DNA of 64,000 nt. Origin: Candidatus Thalassolituus haligoni (GTDB lineage Bacteria; Pseudomonadota; Gammaproteobacteria; Pseudomonadales; Oceanobacteraceae). Location: positions 1,023,001 to 1,087,000 of the forward strand of contig NZ_CP139482.1 in the NCBI RefSeq assembly GCF_041222825.1, written 5' to 3'. Positions 25,544 to 34,782 of the stretch are shown piece by piece (position 1 is the stretch's first letter; the number at the start of each line of letters is the position of its first letter). Made by a program: the position numbers and the translations under genes. The notes beneath the pieces were generated by a model. That model did no database searches. It worked only from the letters and a program-made list of their open reading frames with translations, and had not been told where the DNA came from.

Positions 25544-26212
25544 ATGAATAAACCAACGACACCAACGCCCGCCGATATCACCGCCGCCGAGTCACCCCGT
25601 CGCCGCGGACGCCCGCCCAAAGATGGTCGCAGTGTCAGCGAGACCCGTGCATTACTGGTGCGTAGTGGCATAGATGTACTGACGGAGCAGGGCTTTGCGG
25701 CAACCGGTATCGACCAGGTACTGAAGCGGGTAGGTGTTCCGAAAGGGTCTTTTTACCACTTCTTTGCCAGTAAAGAGGCCTATGTTGCGGCGGTAGTAGC
25801 AAGTTATGGCCGCTATTTTGACAAGGTACTGGCGCGCAGCTTTCACGACAGCGAGCTGCCCGCACTGGTACAGATCGAACATTTTACCAATAGTGCGATG
25901 CGCTGGATGGAGCAGCACGACTACCGCAGTGGTTGTCTGGTTGGCAACCTGGGGCAGGAAGTGGGCCAGTTGCCGGAGAGCCTGCGCCAGCCGTTACAAG
26001 CCATCTTGGCTGGCTGGGAGCTGCAGCTGCAGCAGTGCCTGGAACAGGCACAGCAACAACGGATGATCGCTGTCAACGAAGACTGTGCAGTGTTGGCTAA
26101 TATCTTTTGGGTTGGCTGGGAAGGTGCGGTGATGCGGGCGCGGCTGGAGCGCAGCACCCAACCGATGCGACGTTTTCGTGATTGGTTTCTGGCTTCTCTG
26201 ACACGGGGGTAA
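25544..26212 (+). CDS. acuR: TetR-family regulator, AcuR-like
   Basis: 222 residues. An Arg/Pro-rich N-terminal tail (RRRGRPPKDGR) is followed by a TetR HTH at about residues 30-80 (LTEQGFAATGIDQVLKRVGV, then KGSFYHFFASKE). The C-terminal ligand domain contains CLVGNLGQEVGQLPESLR, characteristic of the AcuR/YhdH-linked branch. In bacteria that degrade DMSP or acrylate, AcuR represses acuI and is released by acrylate. Identical operator-like sequences before this gene and before acuI support that circuit here. The symbol rests on linkage plus family resemblance. Confidence 0.85.
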   Translation: MNKPTTPTPADITAAESPRRRGRPPKDGRSVSETRALLVRSGIDVLTEQGFAATGIDQVLKRVGVPKGSFYHFFASKEAYVAAVVASYGRYFDKVLARSFHDSELPALVQIEHFTNSAMRWMEQHDYRSGCLVGNLGQEVGQLPESLRQPLQAILAGWELQLQQCLEQAQQQRMIAVNEDCAVLANIFWVGWEGAVMRARLERSTQPMRRFRDWFLASLTRG

Positions 26213-26267
26213 ATCAACCTTGGGTAACGCCAGGGTATAACAGCTGGGTGTTTTTCAAATTAATAAA

Positions 26268-26280
26268 AGACGATCGGTCT
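26268..26280. promoter_or_regulatory. Putative AcuR operator, upstream of acuI
   Basis: AGACGATCGGTCT, near-palindromic, 58-70 bases before the acuI start and preceded by AT-rich DNA. It matches the site ahead of acuR at 11 of 13 positions, and both continue with TAAT or AATT. Confidence 0.75.
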
Positions 26281-26337
26281 AATTTGGCCGTGAGTGTCAT
26301 AGATTCACAACACCGGCGTAGCCGGACGGAGGCTGTA

Positions 26338-27318
26338 ATGTTCAAGGCGATTCAGATTAACAAGGATGACAAGGGCTACCACGCCGAGTTGACGCAACTG
26401 GAGGACGATACGTTACCAGAGGGCGATGTGACGGTACGGGTTCATTATTCTACCCTTAACTACAAGGATGGGCTGGCGATTACCGGCAAGGCCCCGGTTG
26501 TCCGCCGCTTTCCCATGGTGCCCGGTATTGATCTGGTCGGCACGGTCGAAGCCTGCAGCAGTGATGCCTTTGCGGTGGGTGACACGGTGTTGTTAAACGG
26601 CTTTGGTGTGGGTGAAGTGCATTGGGGCGGGCTGGCCCAGCGTGCGCGGCTGAACAGTGATTGGCTTATTCGATTGCCAGCAGGTCTGTCTGGCCGTGAG
26701 GCAATGTCGATAGGCACTGCAGGGTATACCGCCATGCTGTGTGTGCAGGCCTTGCAGCGTAACGGCGTGACGCCAGAGCAGGGCGATATTCTGGTCACCG
26801 GTGCCAATGGCGGTGTTGGCAGTTTTGCGATCGGCTTGTTGTCCCGTTTGGGCTACCGGGTGGTGGCGTCAACCGGACGCCCGAATGAAGTGGATTATCT
26901 GCAACAACTGGGTGCCGCCGAGATTGTCGATCGTCAGTTGTTATCCGGGCCGGGCAAACCGTTACAGCAGGAACGGTGGGCTGGGGCGGTGGATTCGGTG
27001 GGGAGTCACACGTTGGCCAATGTGCTGGCGAGCACCCGTTATGGTGGCACCGTTGCCGCTTGTGGCCTGGCTCAGGGAGCCGATCTGGCCACCACGGTGA
27101 TGCCATTTATTCTACGTGGTGTGACGCTGGCGGGAATAGACAGCGTGATGCGACCGAAAGCCGATCGGGTGTCTGCCTGGGATCAGCTGGCCGGGTTGGT
27201 GGATGAATCCATGCTGACGGGGATTGCTCATGAGATTGGTCTGGAGCACGTCATCGAAACGGCGACTGCACTGCTGGAAGGTAAAGTGCGTGGTCGAGTG
27301 GTGGTGACACTGGATTAA
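26338..27318 (+). CDS. acuI: Acryloyl-CoA reductase (AcuI/YhdH family)
   Basis: NADPH-dependent medium-chain reductase converting toxic acryloyl-CoA to propionyl-CoA. 326 residues from the ATG at 26338, which has GGAGG 5 bases upstream; the open frame begins 52 codons earlier inside acuR. LNYKDGLAITGKAPVVRRFP is diagnostic of the YhdH/AcuI group, and the dinucleotide fold shows ILVTGANGGVGSFAIGLLSR. No zinc-ligand cysteines, as expected for quinone-oxidoreductase-type members. Paired with acuR and its operators; no DMSP lyase gene lies in the window. Confidence 0.92.
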   Translation: MFKAIQINKDDKGYHAELTQLEDDTLPEGDVTVRVHYSTLNYKDGLAITGKAPVVRRFPMVPGIDLVGTVEACSSDAFAVGDTVLLNGFGVGEVHWGGLAQRARLNSDWLIRLPAGLSGREAMSIGTAGYTAMLCVQALQRNGVTPEQGDILVTGANGGVGSFAIGLLSRLGYRVVASTGRPNEVDYLQQLGAAEIVDRQLLSGPGKPLQQERWAGAVDSVGSHTLANVLASTRYGGTVAACGLAQGADLATTVMPFILRGVTLAGIDSVMRPKADRVSAWDQLAGLVDESMLTGIAHEIGLEHVIETATALLEGKVRGRVVVTLD

Positions 27319-27350
27319 TGGAAGAACCATTACAACCACAACCGTCATTT

Positions 27351-27394
27351 GGCACTGCAATCCGACTTGGCATTTGTGCCGGATTTGCAGTGCC
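27351..27394. terminator. Hairpin between convergent acuI and chemoreceptor genes
   Basis: GGCACTGCAATCCG pairs with CGGATTTGCAGTGCC (one bulged T), a 14-bp stem with a 15-base loop. No clear T run follows, so it may act as a weak bidirectional terminator or transcript stabiliser. Confidence 0.55.
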
Positions 27395-27428
27395 GGATTG
27401 CAGTATCTGCTGGCGGTGAGGGTGTTGC

Positions 27429-29057
27429 TCAGACCTTGAATCCTGCGACCTGATGGTTAAGGCTGGCAGCTCTGGAGCGCAGGTCGCTGACCGAGTTGTT
27501 CACGGTATCAGAACTGCTTTTGCCCTGGGCACTGAGCGTTTTGGCACTCGACAGGTTATGGTTGATGTCGGTGATAACCGACGTCTGTTCCTCGATCGCA
27601 GAGGCGACTTGCAGGATGTTGTCACTGATATTCATCAGCGAGTCTGAAATGGTCTGGATATTTTCTTGTGAGCGGCTGGCATGAGTCACGGTTTGTTCGG
27701 CCTTGTGCTGGCTTTCATTCATGGCTCCTACCGCGCGTTCGACACCGGCTCTCAGGCGTTCGATCATTTCATTGATATCGCCGGTCGACTGTTGGGTGCG
27801 GCTGGCCAGTGTACGTACCTCGTCGGCGACCACCGCGAAGCCCCGACCTTGTTCTCCGGCTCTGGCGGCCTCAATGGCGGCATTCAGTGCCAGTAAATTG
27901 GTTTGTTCGGCAATCCCCTTGATCACATCCAGTACCGAGGCAATATTGGTGGTTTCGGCTTCCAAAGCCCGGATTACTTCGCTGGAATCATCGACCCGTG
28001 ATACCAGCGTGCGTAATTCGTCCATCGCCAGGCCAAATTCTTTGGCGACGGTTTTGGCGGTTCGATCGGATGCTTGTGCTTCTGCAGATACCTGCTGTGT
28101 ATTGCTTGATACTTCCTGGATGGCCAGACCCATTTGCTCATTCGCGGTGGCTACCATATCCATGGTGTGGCTATAGTCGTTACTGACCCGCTGGCTGACT
28201 TCGGCACTGCTGTGCAGCTGATCGGTGGTGTGCTGAATGCCACTGGCTTCATGACGGATATGGGTGATCATGCCCTTGAGGTTGTCGAGAAAGGCGTTGA
28301 AGTGGCGCGCCAGTTCGCCAATTTCATCCTTGCGGTTGCTGTCCAGGCGGGTATTCAGATCGCCCTGACCATTGGCCAGGGTTTGCAGTTCTCTGGCCAT
28401 GCGATTAATCGGCGTGGTAATGGCTCTGGGGAAGAGTACGGAGAAACTACCGACAATCAGCACTGCCAATACCAGCATCAGCAGAATACGGTTGCGGGAG
28501 TCGATTCGATCCTGATCGCTTGAGGCATGCTCCGACAGGCTTTCCTGGGTAACGGACTCACCCAGTGCGTCCAGCAAAGCACGTATCCTGTTGAACTCAT
28601 CGTGAAGTTTACCGGTGCTGATACTGGCAGCTGCGGCCGGAGAATGGCTATTGGCGCCAAGTTCATTCACAAAGCGGGTGCTTTTGTCTCGCCAGACGCC
28701 GAAGGTGCTGAGAAATGTGTCTGCCTGGTTATGGATTGAGGCAGACATATCCAATGCTTTGATCTTGCTGATACGGTCTGCTACCTGCTGTAAGTTGTCG
28801 GCGTGCTCTCTGACCAGTGCAGGGTTTTTCAGACCCAGTGCAAGACTGCGTTCAGCCAGTTGGGCCTGATACAAATCCCTGTCCGCATTCAGCACCAGGC
28901 TGATGCCGGGAAGGTATTCGGTGGAGATGTGACCGTATTCCTTGGCGAGACGCTCAAGAGTGGTGATTTGCATATAAGACAGTACCAGCATCAGTGCGCC
29001 GGTAAGCAAAATAGGTAGCAGTATTTTGGTGGTCAGGCCAAGGTTGGACCAGTTCAT
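27429..29057 (-). CDS. Methyl-accepting chemotaxis protein
   Basis: 542 residues from the ATG at 29057 (GGAG 8 bases upstream). Inner-membrane chemoreceptor signalling to CheA/CheW. TM1 is [20 protein letters not shown]; the periplasmic sensor of about 160 residues looks like a four-helix bundle; TM2 is [19 protein letters not shown], followed by a HAMP domain ([14 protein letters not shown]). The cytoplasmic hairpin tip is [20 protein letters not shown], with [15 protein letters not shown]. It lacks the NWETF pentapeptide tether. The ligand is unknown, and no other chemotaxis gene is nearby. Confidence 0.95.
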   Translation of the reverse strand: MNWSNLGLTTKILLPILLTGALMLVLSYMQITTLERLAKEYGHISTEYLPGISLVLNADRDLYQAQLAERSLALGLKNPALVREHADNLQQVADRISKIKALDMSASIHNQADTFLSTFGVWRDKSTRFVNELGANSHSPAAAASISTGKLHDEFNRIRALLDALGESVTQESLSEHASSDQDRIDSRNRILLMLVLAVLIVGSFSVLFPRAITTPINRMARELQTLANGQGDLNTRLDSNRKDEIGELARHFNAFLDNLKGMITHIRHEASGIQHTTDQLHSSAEVSQRVSNDYSHTMDMVATANEQMGLAIQEVSSNTQQVSAEAQASDRTAKTVAKEFGLAMDELRTLVSRVDDSSEVIRALEAETTNIASVLDVIKGIAEQTNLLALNAAIEAARAGEQGRGFAVVADEVRTLASRTQQSTGDINEMIERLRAGVERAVGAMNESQHKAEQTVTHASRSQENIQTISDSLMNISDNILQVASAIEEQTSVITDINHNLSSAKTLSAQGKSSSDTVNNSVSDLRSRAASLNHQVAGFKV

Positions 29058-29121
29058 GGGCGATGCTCCGGTTATACAGTGTCTAGGTACCTGGAGTGTT
29101 ATCGGCCGCATCTGCAATTAA

Positions 29122-29895
29122 TTAACGGGGAGGATCCACTCGATTACTGACACTGCTGTTGAGGCGGAACCAGCCTGCAATACTGTAGCGGTGCCGATTA
29201 GACGCCAGTACTTCGTGAGGAAACTCTTCGCTTAAAAACGTGACCAGGGTGCCAAGTTGGGGCAGTAATCGGGACCTTACCGAGTCGCTTTCCTCGTCAC
29301 TATAAATCAGCAGTTCGCCGCCATCGTCTGGTTGCCAGTCGGGGTTGAGATACAGCACGGTACTGAGAATACGGTTGGACTGGCCGCTAAAGGCATCTTT
29401 GTGTTTTTGATAGAAGTCGCCAGGCTGGTAATGGGCAAAATGGCACTCGTAGCTGAACAACCCCAGCAACAGTGTGCGATTGAGGTGTTGCTGTAGCTGC
29501 GCCATAAAGTCCAGCCAGGCTTTTTCGACCGGGTCTTGCGCTGTTAGCCAGCGAATCCGGTCGCGGCGAATCTGACGATTCAGTTGGTGTGCCTGCTCTC
29601 GACCAGTACCTGCGGGCTGTAATTTGTTTTGCTCTTCCAGACTCAGAACGTGGGTTCGGAGTTGATGCGACAGCTCAGACAGCGGCGTCAATGGCAGCTG
29701 TAAATCGAATGGCTGACAGATAGCCAGGCCGTTACACAGCAGTTGCTCTTCGATATGGCGGAACAGAGGGGTATTCAACGGGGCTGGAGAACTCGGTTGG
29801 TGCTGGTTTGCGGGGGGCGCAGATTCTGACTGCGTACCTTGATGAAGACCAACAAATTTTTCTTCTCGACAGGATTGTGATAATTCACTTTTCAC
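29122..29895 (-). CDS. 2-oxoglutarate/Fe(II) oxygenase (prolyl-4-hydroxylase-like)
   Basis: Non-haem iron dioxygenase of the P4Hc/SM-20 type. Iron ligands: HKD in DFYQKHKDAFSG (HxD) and the distal His in SEEFPHEVLAS; Arg in HRYSIAGWFRLN would bind 2-oxoglutarate. The fold also shows LSTVLYLNPDW and GGELLIY. The first about 50 residues are Gln/Pro-rich and low in complexity, and the start is unclear: no ATG exists in frame near the N-terminus. I place it at a GTG at 29895; the frame is open to 29952. The target, protein or small molecule, is unknown. Confidence 0.83.
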   Translation of the reverse strand: MKSELSQSCREEKFVGLHQGTQSESAPPANQHQPSSPAPLNTPLFRHIEEQLLCNGLAICQPFDLQLPLTPLSELSHQLRTHVLSLEEQNKLQPAGTGREQAHQLNRQIRRDRIRWLTAQDPVEKAWLDFMAQLQQHLNRTLLLGLFSYECHFAHYQPGDFYQKHKDAFSGQSNRILSTVLYLNPDWQPDDGGELLIYSDEESDSVRSRLLPQLGTLVTFLSEEFPHEVLASNRHRYSIAGWFRLNSSVSNRVDPPR

Positions 29896-29963
29896 TGAGG
29901 AATTCTCTGGATAAACAGCGCATTGAGTACGGTGTCCCGTGTTATGAACCAAAGGAGGTCAAT

Positions 29964-30137
29964 ATGCGCCCGTCTTTCCATGAATCTGAGAATAATCACG
30001 ATGATGAGGATCAGCCTCCGCGTCGCTTGCGTCATCGCAGTGAAGATTATGAACGTAAAAAACGTCGTGCCGAGGCGATTATTGAGCGGAGGAGGCTTGA
30101 GGATTTACTCGGTTTTGATGTCGATTTTTCCGATTAG
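29964..30137 (+). CDS. PA3496-like small regulatory protein (57 aa)
   Basis: A 57-residue, highly charged protein: Asp/Glu-rich N-terminus (ENNHDDEDQPP), Arg/Lys-rich middle (RRLRHRSEDYERKKRRAEAI), and the tail RLEDLLGFDVDFSD. The charge pattern and the end motif resemble the PA3496 family of putative regulators in Pseudomonas, as I recall it. The start at 29964 is fixed by a full AAAGGAGG 5 bases upstream. It is divergent from the oxygenase gene. Confidence 0.72.
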   Translation: MRPSFHESENNHDDEDQPPRRLRHRSEDYERKKRRAEAIIERRRLEDLLGFDVDFSD

Positions 30138-30244
30138 TCAGTAACTGCTCTCGAGCCTGTGAGGCATTTTTACTGCATTCATTGGCACCGGGTACTGTTC
30201 CGGTGTCACCTGCTCTTTTTCGATTATTGCTTTCAGGATTTGCC

Positions 30245-31306
30245 ATGACCTTGCCGGCCCCTTTGTTGGACATTATCAAAAGCCTTATCCGCAGCCCGTC
30301 AGTGGTGGGTGCCGAACACTCGTTTTTCCGGGTGTTACAACGTGAGCTGGAAGATCGTGGTGCCAAAGTCACCTGGTATGAAGGCTTGCTGGTGGCACAG
30401 GGCAGTGAACCGGAGTCGTTGATGTTTTCTGCCCACATTGACCGCCATGGATTGATATGTACTGGCCCGAACGAGTTTCAGTACGCTGCTTTTGTCTGTG
30501 GCGGGCGTTCGGATCTGTTGGGTAATTCGGTTTCTGAAGAGCTGATGTTGCAGATTGTTGACCGCTTTGTGAGTGAAGGGGTGTTTGCCTATGACCCCTG
30601 GTCGGGGGCGTATCGTGGACAGGGCAGCATTCGTAATGCCTACATTTGTCCTTACCGTAATAACCTGATTTTTGAGTTGGACGGTATGTCGCATCTGGTG
30701 GCCGGTACGCCGGTCGCTTTTCAGGACAAGTTGCGGATTCTGCAGGGCCGGTTGTACGGACAACTGGATAACGTGCTGACCGCTGCGGTTCTGGTGTATC
30801 TGTTCGAGCTGGGTTTTCGTGGTACGGCGTTTTTTACTGCGCAGGAAGAGGCAGGACGCAGTTGGCGTTATTTGCTGGAGTGGTTCCGGCGTTTTGGTGG
30901 CTCCACCAACCAGTTGGTGGTGGTGGATACCAGTCCCTATCCGGATATCGCGGCGGCCAATGAGCAACAGCTGGTACTACGGCACAAGGATGCCAACGCC
31001 GGGTTTAACCGTGACTTGACTCAGGCGCTGGTCACCGGCTGTGAGCAGCTGGGCTTGAGTTATCGTTTCAAGGATGAATATATTGAAGATAATAATCGTC
31101 GTCTGGTAGCCGCCGGACTGTCTCCCAAATCCCTTGGCAGTACCGAGATGGGACGTATCGTGGCAGCGTCGGGTGGCTTGGTGGATGGCACCACGCTGCA
31201 AATTCCGACGACGGGTTATCACACCATGGATGAAAGCGCTGATCTGGATAACTGCATGGCGTTTGTGCAGTTGCTGTGCAAGCTGGCGGGGTTGTCGATT
31301 GATTAA
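30245..31306 (+). CDS. M42/M20-type metallopeptidase
   Basis: 353-residue di-metal aminopeptidase-like protein. Metal-binding and catalytic motifs in order: MFSAHIDRHGL (His/Asp), GQLDNVLTAAVLVYLFEL (bridging Asp), FFTAQEEAGRSW (catalytic and ligand Glu), VVVDTSPYPD, and the C-terminal PTTGYHTMDESADLDNC (last His ligand). The pattern fits M42 glutamyl aminopeptidase/endoglucanase relatives better than M20 deacylases. The start at 30245 has AGGA six bases upstream; 21 upstream open codons are not used. The substrate is unknown. Confidence 0.83.
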   Translation: MTLPAPLLDIIKSLIRSPSVVGAEHSFFRVLQRELEDRGAKVTWYEGLLVAQGSEPESLMFSAHIDRHGLICTGPNEFQYAAFVCGGRSDLLGNSVSEELMLQIVDRFVSEGVFAYDPWSGAYRGQGSIRNAYICPYRNNLIFELDGMSHLVAGTPVAFQDKLRILQGRLYGQLDNVLTAAVLVYLFELGFRGTAFFTAQEEAGRSWRYLLEWFRRFGGSTNQLVVVDTSPYPDIAAANEQQLVLRHKDANAGFNRDLTQALVTGCEQLGLSYRFKDEYIEDNNRRLVAAGLSPKSLGSTEMGRIVAASGGLVDGTTLQIPTTGYHTMDESADLDNCMAFVQLLCKLAGLSID

Positions 31307-31311
31307 CCGCT

Positions 31312-31353
31312 GCCCGGCCTTCCCACACAGAGTGCTGGTTGGGAAGGCCGGGC
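31312..31353. terminator. Hairpin between convergent peptidase and minE
   Basis: GCCCGGCCTTCCCA (31312-31325) pairs perfectly with TGGGAAGGCCGGGC (31340-31353), loop 14 bases. A very stable 14-bp stem without a T run; it lies downstream of both converging units. Confidence 0.7.
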
Positions 31354-31405
31354 GGGTTAACGAAATACTCCCGACTGACGAGGGTATACGCGAGGCCGCA
31401 GGGGT

Positions 31406-31657
31406 TTAGCGATCAGGCAGGGTCACGTTGAGTTCAAGGATGGATGTCTGGCCATGGTTTTCCAGATGAACATTGACGTCTTCGTCTCCAACTTCGACGT
31501 ATTTTCGAATCACCGCGAGTATTTCCCGTTCCAGTTGTGGCAGATAGTCCGGGCCGTTGGTACGTAGCCGGTCGTGCGCGACCAGTACTCGCAAACGCTC
31601 TTTGGCGACAGACGCGGAGGTGGTGCTTTCCTTGCGAAATCGTTTTAACAAGCTCAT
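31406..31657 (-). CDS. minE: Cell-division topological specificity factor MinE
   Basis: Drives MinCD pole-to-pole oscillation by stimulating the MinD ATPase. 83 residues from the ATG at 31657 with GGAGG inside the end of minD. Begins [20 protein letters not shown]; the MinD-binding segment is [14 protein letters not shown] and the C-terminal topological domain contains [19 protein letters not shown]. minD stops one base before this start, so translation is coupled. Confidence 0.96.
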   Translation of the reverse strand: MSLLKRFRKESTTSASVAKERLRVLVAHDRLRTNGPDYLPQLEREILAVIRKYVEVGDEDVNVHLENHGQTSILELNVTLPDR

Positions 31658-31658
31658 A

Positions 31659-32474
31659 TCAACCTCCAAAAACCCGTTTCAGAAAGCCTTTTTTTTGCTT
31701 CTCAAGAAAACGGTGTGGACGATCCTCTCCCAGATAACGGGCGACGGCGTCGGCATAGGCCTGACCGGCGTCGCTGTCGCTGTCGTGCACCACCGGAACG
31801 CCCTGGTTGGAGGCTTTGAGTACGGCTTCGGATTCCGGGATGACGCCGAGTAATGGAATTGCCAGAATGTCTTCCACATCGGTGACTGACAGCATTTCGC
31901 CACGTTCAACCCGTTCTGGATTGTAGCGCGTGAGCAGCAGGTGCTCCTTGACCGACCCGCCCTGTTCCGCCAAGCGGGATTTGCTTTGCAGAATGCCGAT
32001 GATGCGATCTGAATCCCGTACGGAAGAGACTTCGGGATTGGTCACGATAATCGCTTCTTCGGCAAAGTAGAGCGCCATTTGAGCACCATGCTCAATACCG
32101 GCGGGTGAGTCACAGACGATAAATTCGAAGGTTTTTGCCAGTTCGTTAAGCGTCTTTTCGACCCCTTCAATGGTCAGGGCGTCCTTGTCACGGGTTTGTG
32201 AGGCCGGCAGCACGTAGAGGTTTTCAAGCCGCTTGTCTTTGATCAGGGTTTGGGACAAGGTGGATTCCCCCTGTATCAGATTGACAAAGTCGTAAACAAC
32301 TCTGCGCTCGCAACCCATGACGAGATCCAGATTACGCAAACCTACGTCAAAATCGATAACAACGGTTTTATGGCCTTGCATGGCCAATGCGGCTGCAAAT
32401 GCAGCGCTGGTGGTTGTTTTTCCTACTCCGCCTTTTCCGGAGGTCACCACGATTATCTTTGCCAAGGTATTCAT
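31659..32474 (-). CDS. minD: Septum-site determining ATPase MinD
   Basis: Membrane-binding ParA-family ATPase that recruits MinC and oscillates with MinE. 271 residues. The deviant Walker [12 protein letters not shown] has its signature Lys at residue 14; other motifs are [14 protein letters not shown] and [11 protein letters not shown]. The C-terminal amphipathic membrane-targeting helix [11 protein letters not shown] is intact. Middle gene of minC-minD-minE on the minus strand. Confidence 0.97.
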   Translation of the reverse strand: MNTLAKIIVVTSGKGGVGKTTTSAAFAAALAMQGHKTVVIDFDVGLRNLDLVMGCERRVVYDFVNLIQGESTLSQTLIKDKRLENLYVLPASQTRDKDALTIEGVEKTLNELAKTFEFIVCDSPAGIEHGAQMALYFAEEAIIVTNPEVSSVRDSDRIIGILQSKSRLAEQGGSVKEHLLLTRYNPERVERGEMLSVTDVEDILAIPLLGVIPESEAVLKASNQGVPVVHDSDSDAGQAYADAVARYLGEDRPHRFLEKQKKGFLKRVFGG

Positions 32475-32487
32475 CCTGCAGGTTTGG

Positions 32488-33195
32488 TTATTTTTCCGAG
32501 CCGGTGATGGTTAATTGGTCATCGACCAACCGAACCAGTACGCTGCTGTTTTTCAATGTGTGGTCATCTTCAAATAGCTGATAGTGGCCAGCAATGGCGG
32601 TCAGCTGGGCATCAAATTGCAGGCAGCTGATCATGGCATCAGGATTACCCTTGATACCGGCGAGAGCCTTGCCGCGCAACGCGCCCATAATCTGGATATC
32701 TCCCGTTGCCAGTACTTCGGCACCAGGGCTGACCATGCCCATCACCACCAGATCACCATCAAAGTACAGTTGCTGGCCGGAGCGGACGTTGCTGCTGTGA
32801 ACCTTGACGGCACGGGCCGCTATTGGCTGTAGTTCCTGTTCCTGACTGTCCGGCTGAGTTGGCGTCGGTTGCTGCCGTACCGGCTTGACCGATGACTGAC
32901 CAAAATCTGCCAGACACAGGGCATCGCAGGCAGAGTGCCATGCCGCTGAGCTGTAACGTACTCCGACGGGCGCCAGTCCATGTTGGCGCAATAATGTCGT
33001 CAGACTGGCAAGGCTGGTCTGCTCGGGATCCAGATGCTGCAGGGAAATCAGGCAGGGAAGGCCCTGAAACAGTGCCGGAGCCTCGGAGCGTCGGCGTTGC
33101 AGATCGGCGCTGATGACCTCTGGCTCAGTGCTGTGAAATGTCAGTGTGGTCAGGGGAGTCATCCCGGTTTTCATATCCAGCACAGGCGTGGCCAT
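32488..33195 (-). CDS. minC: Septum-site inhibitor MinC
   Basis: FtsZ polymerisation inhibitor. 235 residues. The N-terminal FtsZ-acting domain (LTFHSTEPEVISADLQRR to about residue 115) is joined by a Pro/Gln-rich linker (QQPTPTQPDSQEQELQ) to the C-terminal beta-helix that dimerises and binds MinD (VRSGQQLYFDGDLVVMGM, then ALRGKALAG). First gene of minCDE; a HopJ-like gene ends right at its upstream edge, so the two may share a transcript. Confidence 0.95.
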   Translation of the reverse strand: MATPVLDMKTGMTPLTTLTFHSTEPEVISADLQRRRSEAPALFQGLPCLISLQHLDPEQTSLASLTTLLRQHGLAPVGVRYSSAAWHSACDALCLADFGQSSVKPVRQQPTPTQPDSQEQELQPIAARAVKVHSSNVRSGQQLYFDGDLVVMGMVSPGAEVLATGDIQIMGALRGKALAGIKGNPDAMISCLQFDAQLTAIAGHYQLFEDDHTLKNSSVLVRLVDDQLTITGSEK

Positions 33196-33196
33196 A

Positions 33197-33547
33197 CTAT
33201 TTTTTTCTCAATGGCAATTGTTCGAAGCGTACGCCTTCGAGGCCATGTTGTTGTAACTGGCGAATGTTCTGATGACTGTCACCGCTCGGGCTCGCCAGAA
33301 CATCGCGATAGTGTTCGCCAAAGCAGCACAGGGTTTGTTCATCCGTCAGTTGCAGCAGCTTGGCCAGTGCCAGTACCCGACATGAGCCCTGATTCTGTTC
33401 CTGGCTGTTTTCCAGCTCACCGTTAGTAAATGCGGCAGCGGAAAATTCGTAGTACTTGTCAATGTAGCCCAGTGTCACTGAGAACAGGTGATCATCGTTC
33501 TCGATCCGGGTTAAAAATATTTCTTTTGCCTGGTTGTCGTCGTTCAC
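33197..33547 (-). CDS. HopJ-family protein
   Basis: 116 residues matching my memory of the HopJ type III effector-like family, small proteins common in non-pathogenic marine bacteria where the effector name is misleading. Features: FTNGELENSQEQNQGSCR, LAKLLQLTDEQTLCCFGEHY, SHQNIRQLQQHGLEGVRF. The start is a GTG at 33547 with AAAGGAA; the 40 open codons upstream have no resemblance and extend into the dinB promoter. Its stop abuts minC (1-base gap). No secretion system is present in the window. The function is unknown. Confidence 0.78.
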   Translation of the reverse strand: MNDDNQAKEIFLTRIENDDHLFSVTLGYIDKYYEFSAAAFTNGELENSQEQNQGSCRVLALAKLLQLTDEQTLCCFGEHYRDVLASPSGDSHQNIRQLQQHGLEGVRFEQLPLRKK

Positions 33548-33683
33548 TTTGGGTTCCTTTTTCAACTGCTTCAGGCTAACACTGGTTGACCGTATGCGCC
33601 ACGACAGTGAGTGCTGTATGCCCCAAATTATGGCCTGGTTGGCGGTACGATTTGGGTATTCCCCCATACCTGGGTATCTGATA

Positions 33684-33699
33684 CTGTATGGATGTACAG
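33684..33699. promoter_or_regulatory. LexA (SOS) box of dinB
   Basis: CTGTATGGATGTACAG matches the CTG-N10-CAG gammaproteobacterial LexA consensus, ending 16 bases before the dinB ATG. LexA bound here would block the transcript start or first steps of elongation. Confidence 0.88.
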
Positions 33700-33715
33700 T
33701 TTATGGGGCTGCATT

Positions 33716-34759
33716 ATGGATACTTCTCCACGTCAGGTACTGCATATCGATTGTGACTGCTTCTTCGCTGCCATTGAAATGAGGGATCAGCCAGCGCTGC
33801 GGCAGCTGCCTCTGGCGGTGGGGGGTGACCCATCCGGACGCGGCGTGATTTCGACCTGCAATTATATTGCACGGCGTTATGGGGTGCGATCGGCCATGGC
33901 ATCAGGGCTGGCGCTGCGATTGTGTCCTGATCTGGTGCTGGTAAAGGGAGATATGGTGCGATACCAGCAAGCATCCAGGCAGATTATGGCGATCATGCGT
34001 CAGTATGCGCGGGTGTTTGAGCAGGTCTCCATAGATGAAGCCTATCTTGAATTGCCTGTTGGTGAGAACGCCTTGGCCGTGGCCCAGGCTATTCGCCAGG
34101 AAGTGGCACACCAGGTCGGTGTGACGGTGTCTGCCGGTATTGCGCCCAACAAGTATCTGGCTAAAATCGCCAGTGATATCAACAAACCGAATGGTCTCCG
34201 GCAGATTCCTGCCGATGAGGTCGCGGCGTTTGTGCGTCAGCTTGAGATACGTAAAATTCCCGGAGTCGGGCCAAAACTGGGTGAGCGGCTAGCGGCCGAT
34301 GGCTTGCACCTTTGTGCCGATTTGCAGGCGTTATCCATGGGGCATCTGATCCATCGTTACGGCCGTATGGGGGCAATCCTGTACGAGCGTTGTCATGGTA
34401 TTGATCATCGGCCGTTGCGGGAGGTTCGAGAACGCAAGACGGTCAGTGTCGAGCGAACTTTTCAGAGCGATCTGGACAGTGAAGCCGAGTGCCTGCTGCA
34501 GTTACCCGATTTGTGGCTGCGCTGGCAGCAACGAGTGGTGAATACTGGCTGGCGTGCGGAAGAGCTGGCCCCTTTTGTGAAGGTCAAATTCGCTGATTTT
34601 ACCCAAACGACGATGGCCGATAATGATATTCCGGCCGATCTCAATGGGTTTACCCGGCTGATTTCCAGCGCCATGCGACGTCAGGATAAAAAGGTACGTC
34701 TGCTGGGGATTGGTGCCAGACACTGCGGTAGCGACCCGGCCCAGGGACGCCTGTTTTGA
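33716..34759 (+). CDS. dinB: DNA polymerase IV
   Basis: Error-prone Y-family polymerase for translesion synthesis. 347 residues. The catalytic carboxylates are Asp12 (VLHIDCDCFFAAIE) and Asp107-Glu108 (VSIDEAYLEL); the steric gate is Phe17. Little finger ends LLGIGARHCG, and the last residues QGRLF form a plausible beta-clamp-binding motif. I start at 33716, just downstream of the LexA box; the open frame continues upstream through the box, which cannot be coding in a LexA-regulated transcript. Divergent from the HopJ-like gene. Confidence 0.95.
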   Translation: MDTSPRQVLHIDCDCFFAAIEMRDQPALRQLPLAVGGDPSGRGVISTCNYIARRYGVRSAMASGLALRLCPDLVLVKGDMVRYQQASRQIMAIMRQYARVFEQVSIDEAYLELPVGENALAVAQAIRQEVAHQVGVTVSAGIAPNKYLAKIASDINKPNGLRQIPADEVAAFVRQLEIRKIPGVGPKLGERLAADGLHLCADLQALSMGHLIHRYGRMGAILYERCHGIDHRPLREVRERKTVSVERTFQSDLDSEAECLLQLPDLWLRWQQRVVNTGWRAEELAPFVKVKFADFTQTTMADNDIPADLNGFTRLISSAMRRQDKKVRLLGIGARHCGSDPAQGRLF

Positions 34760-34782
34760 TGCTTGTTTGGGTGAAGTGCAGC

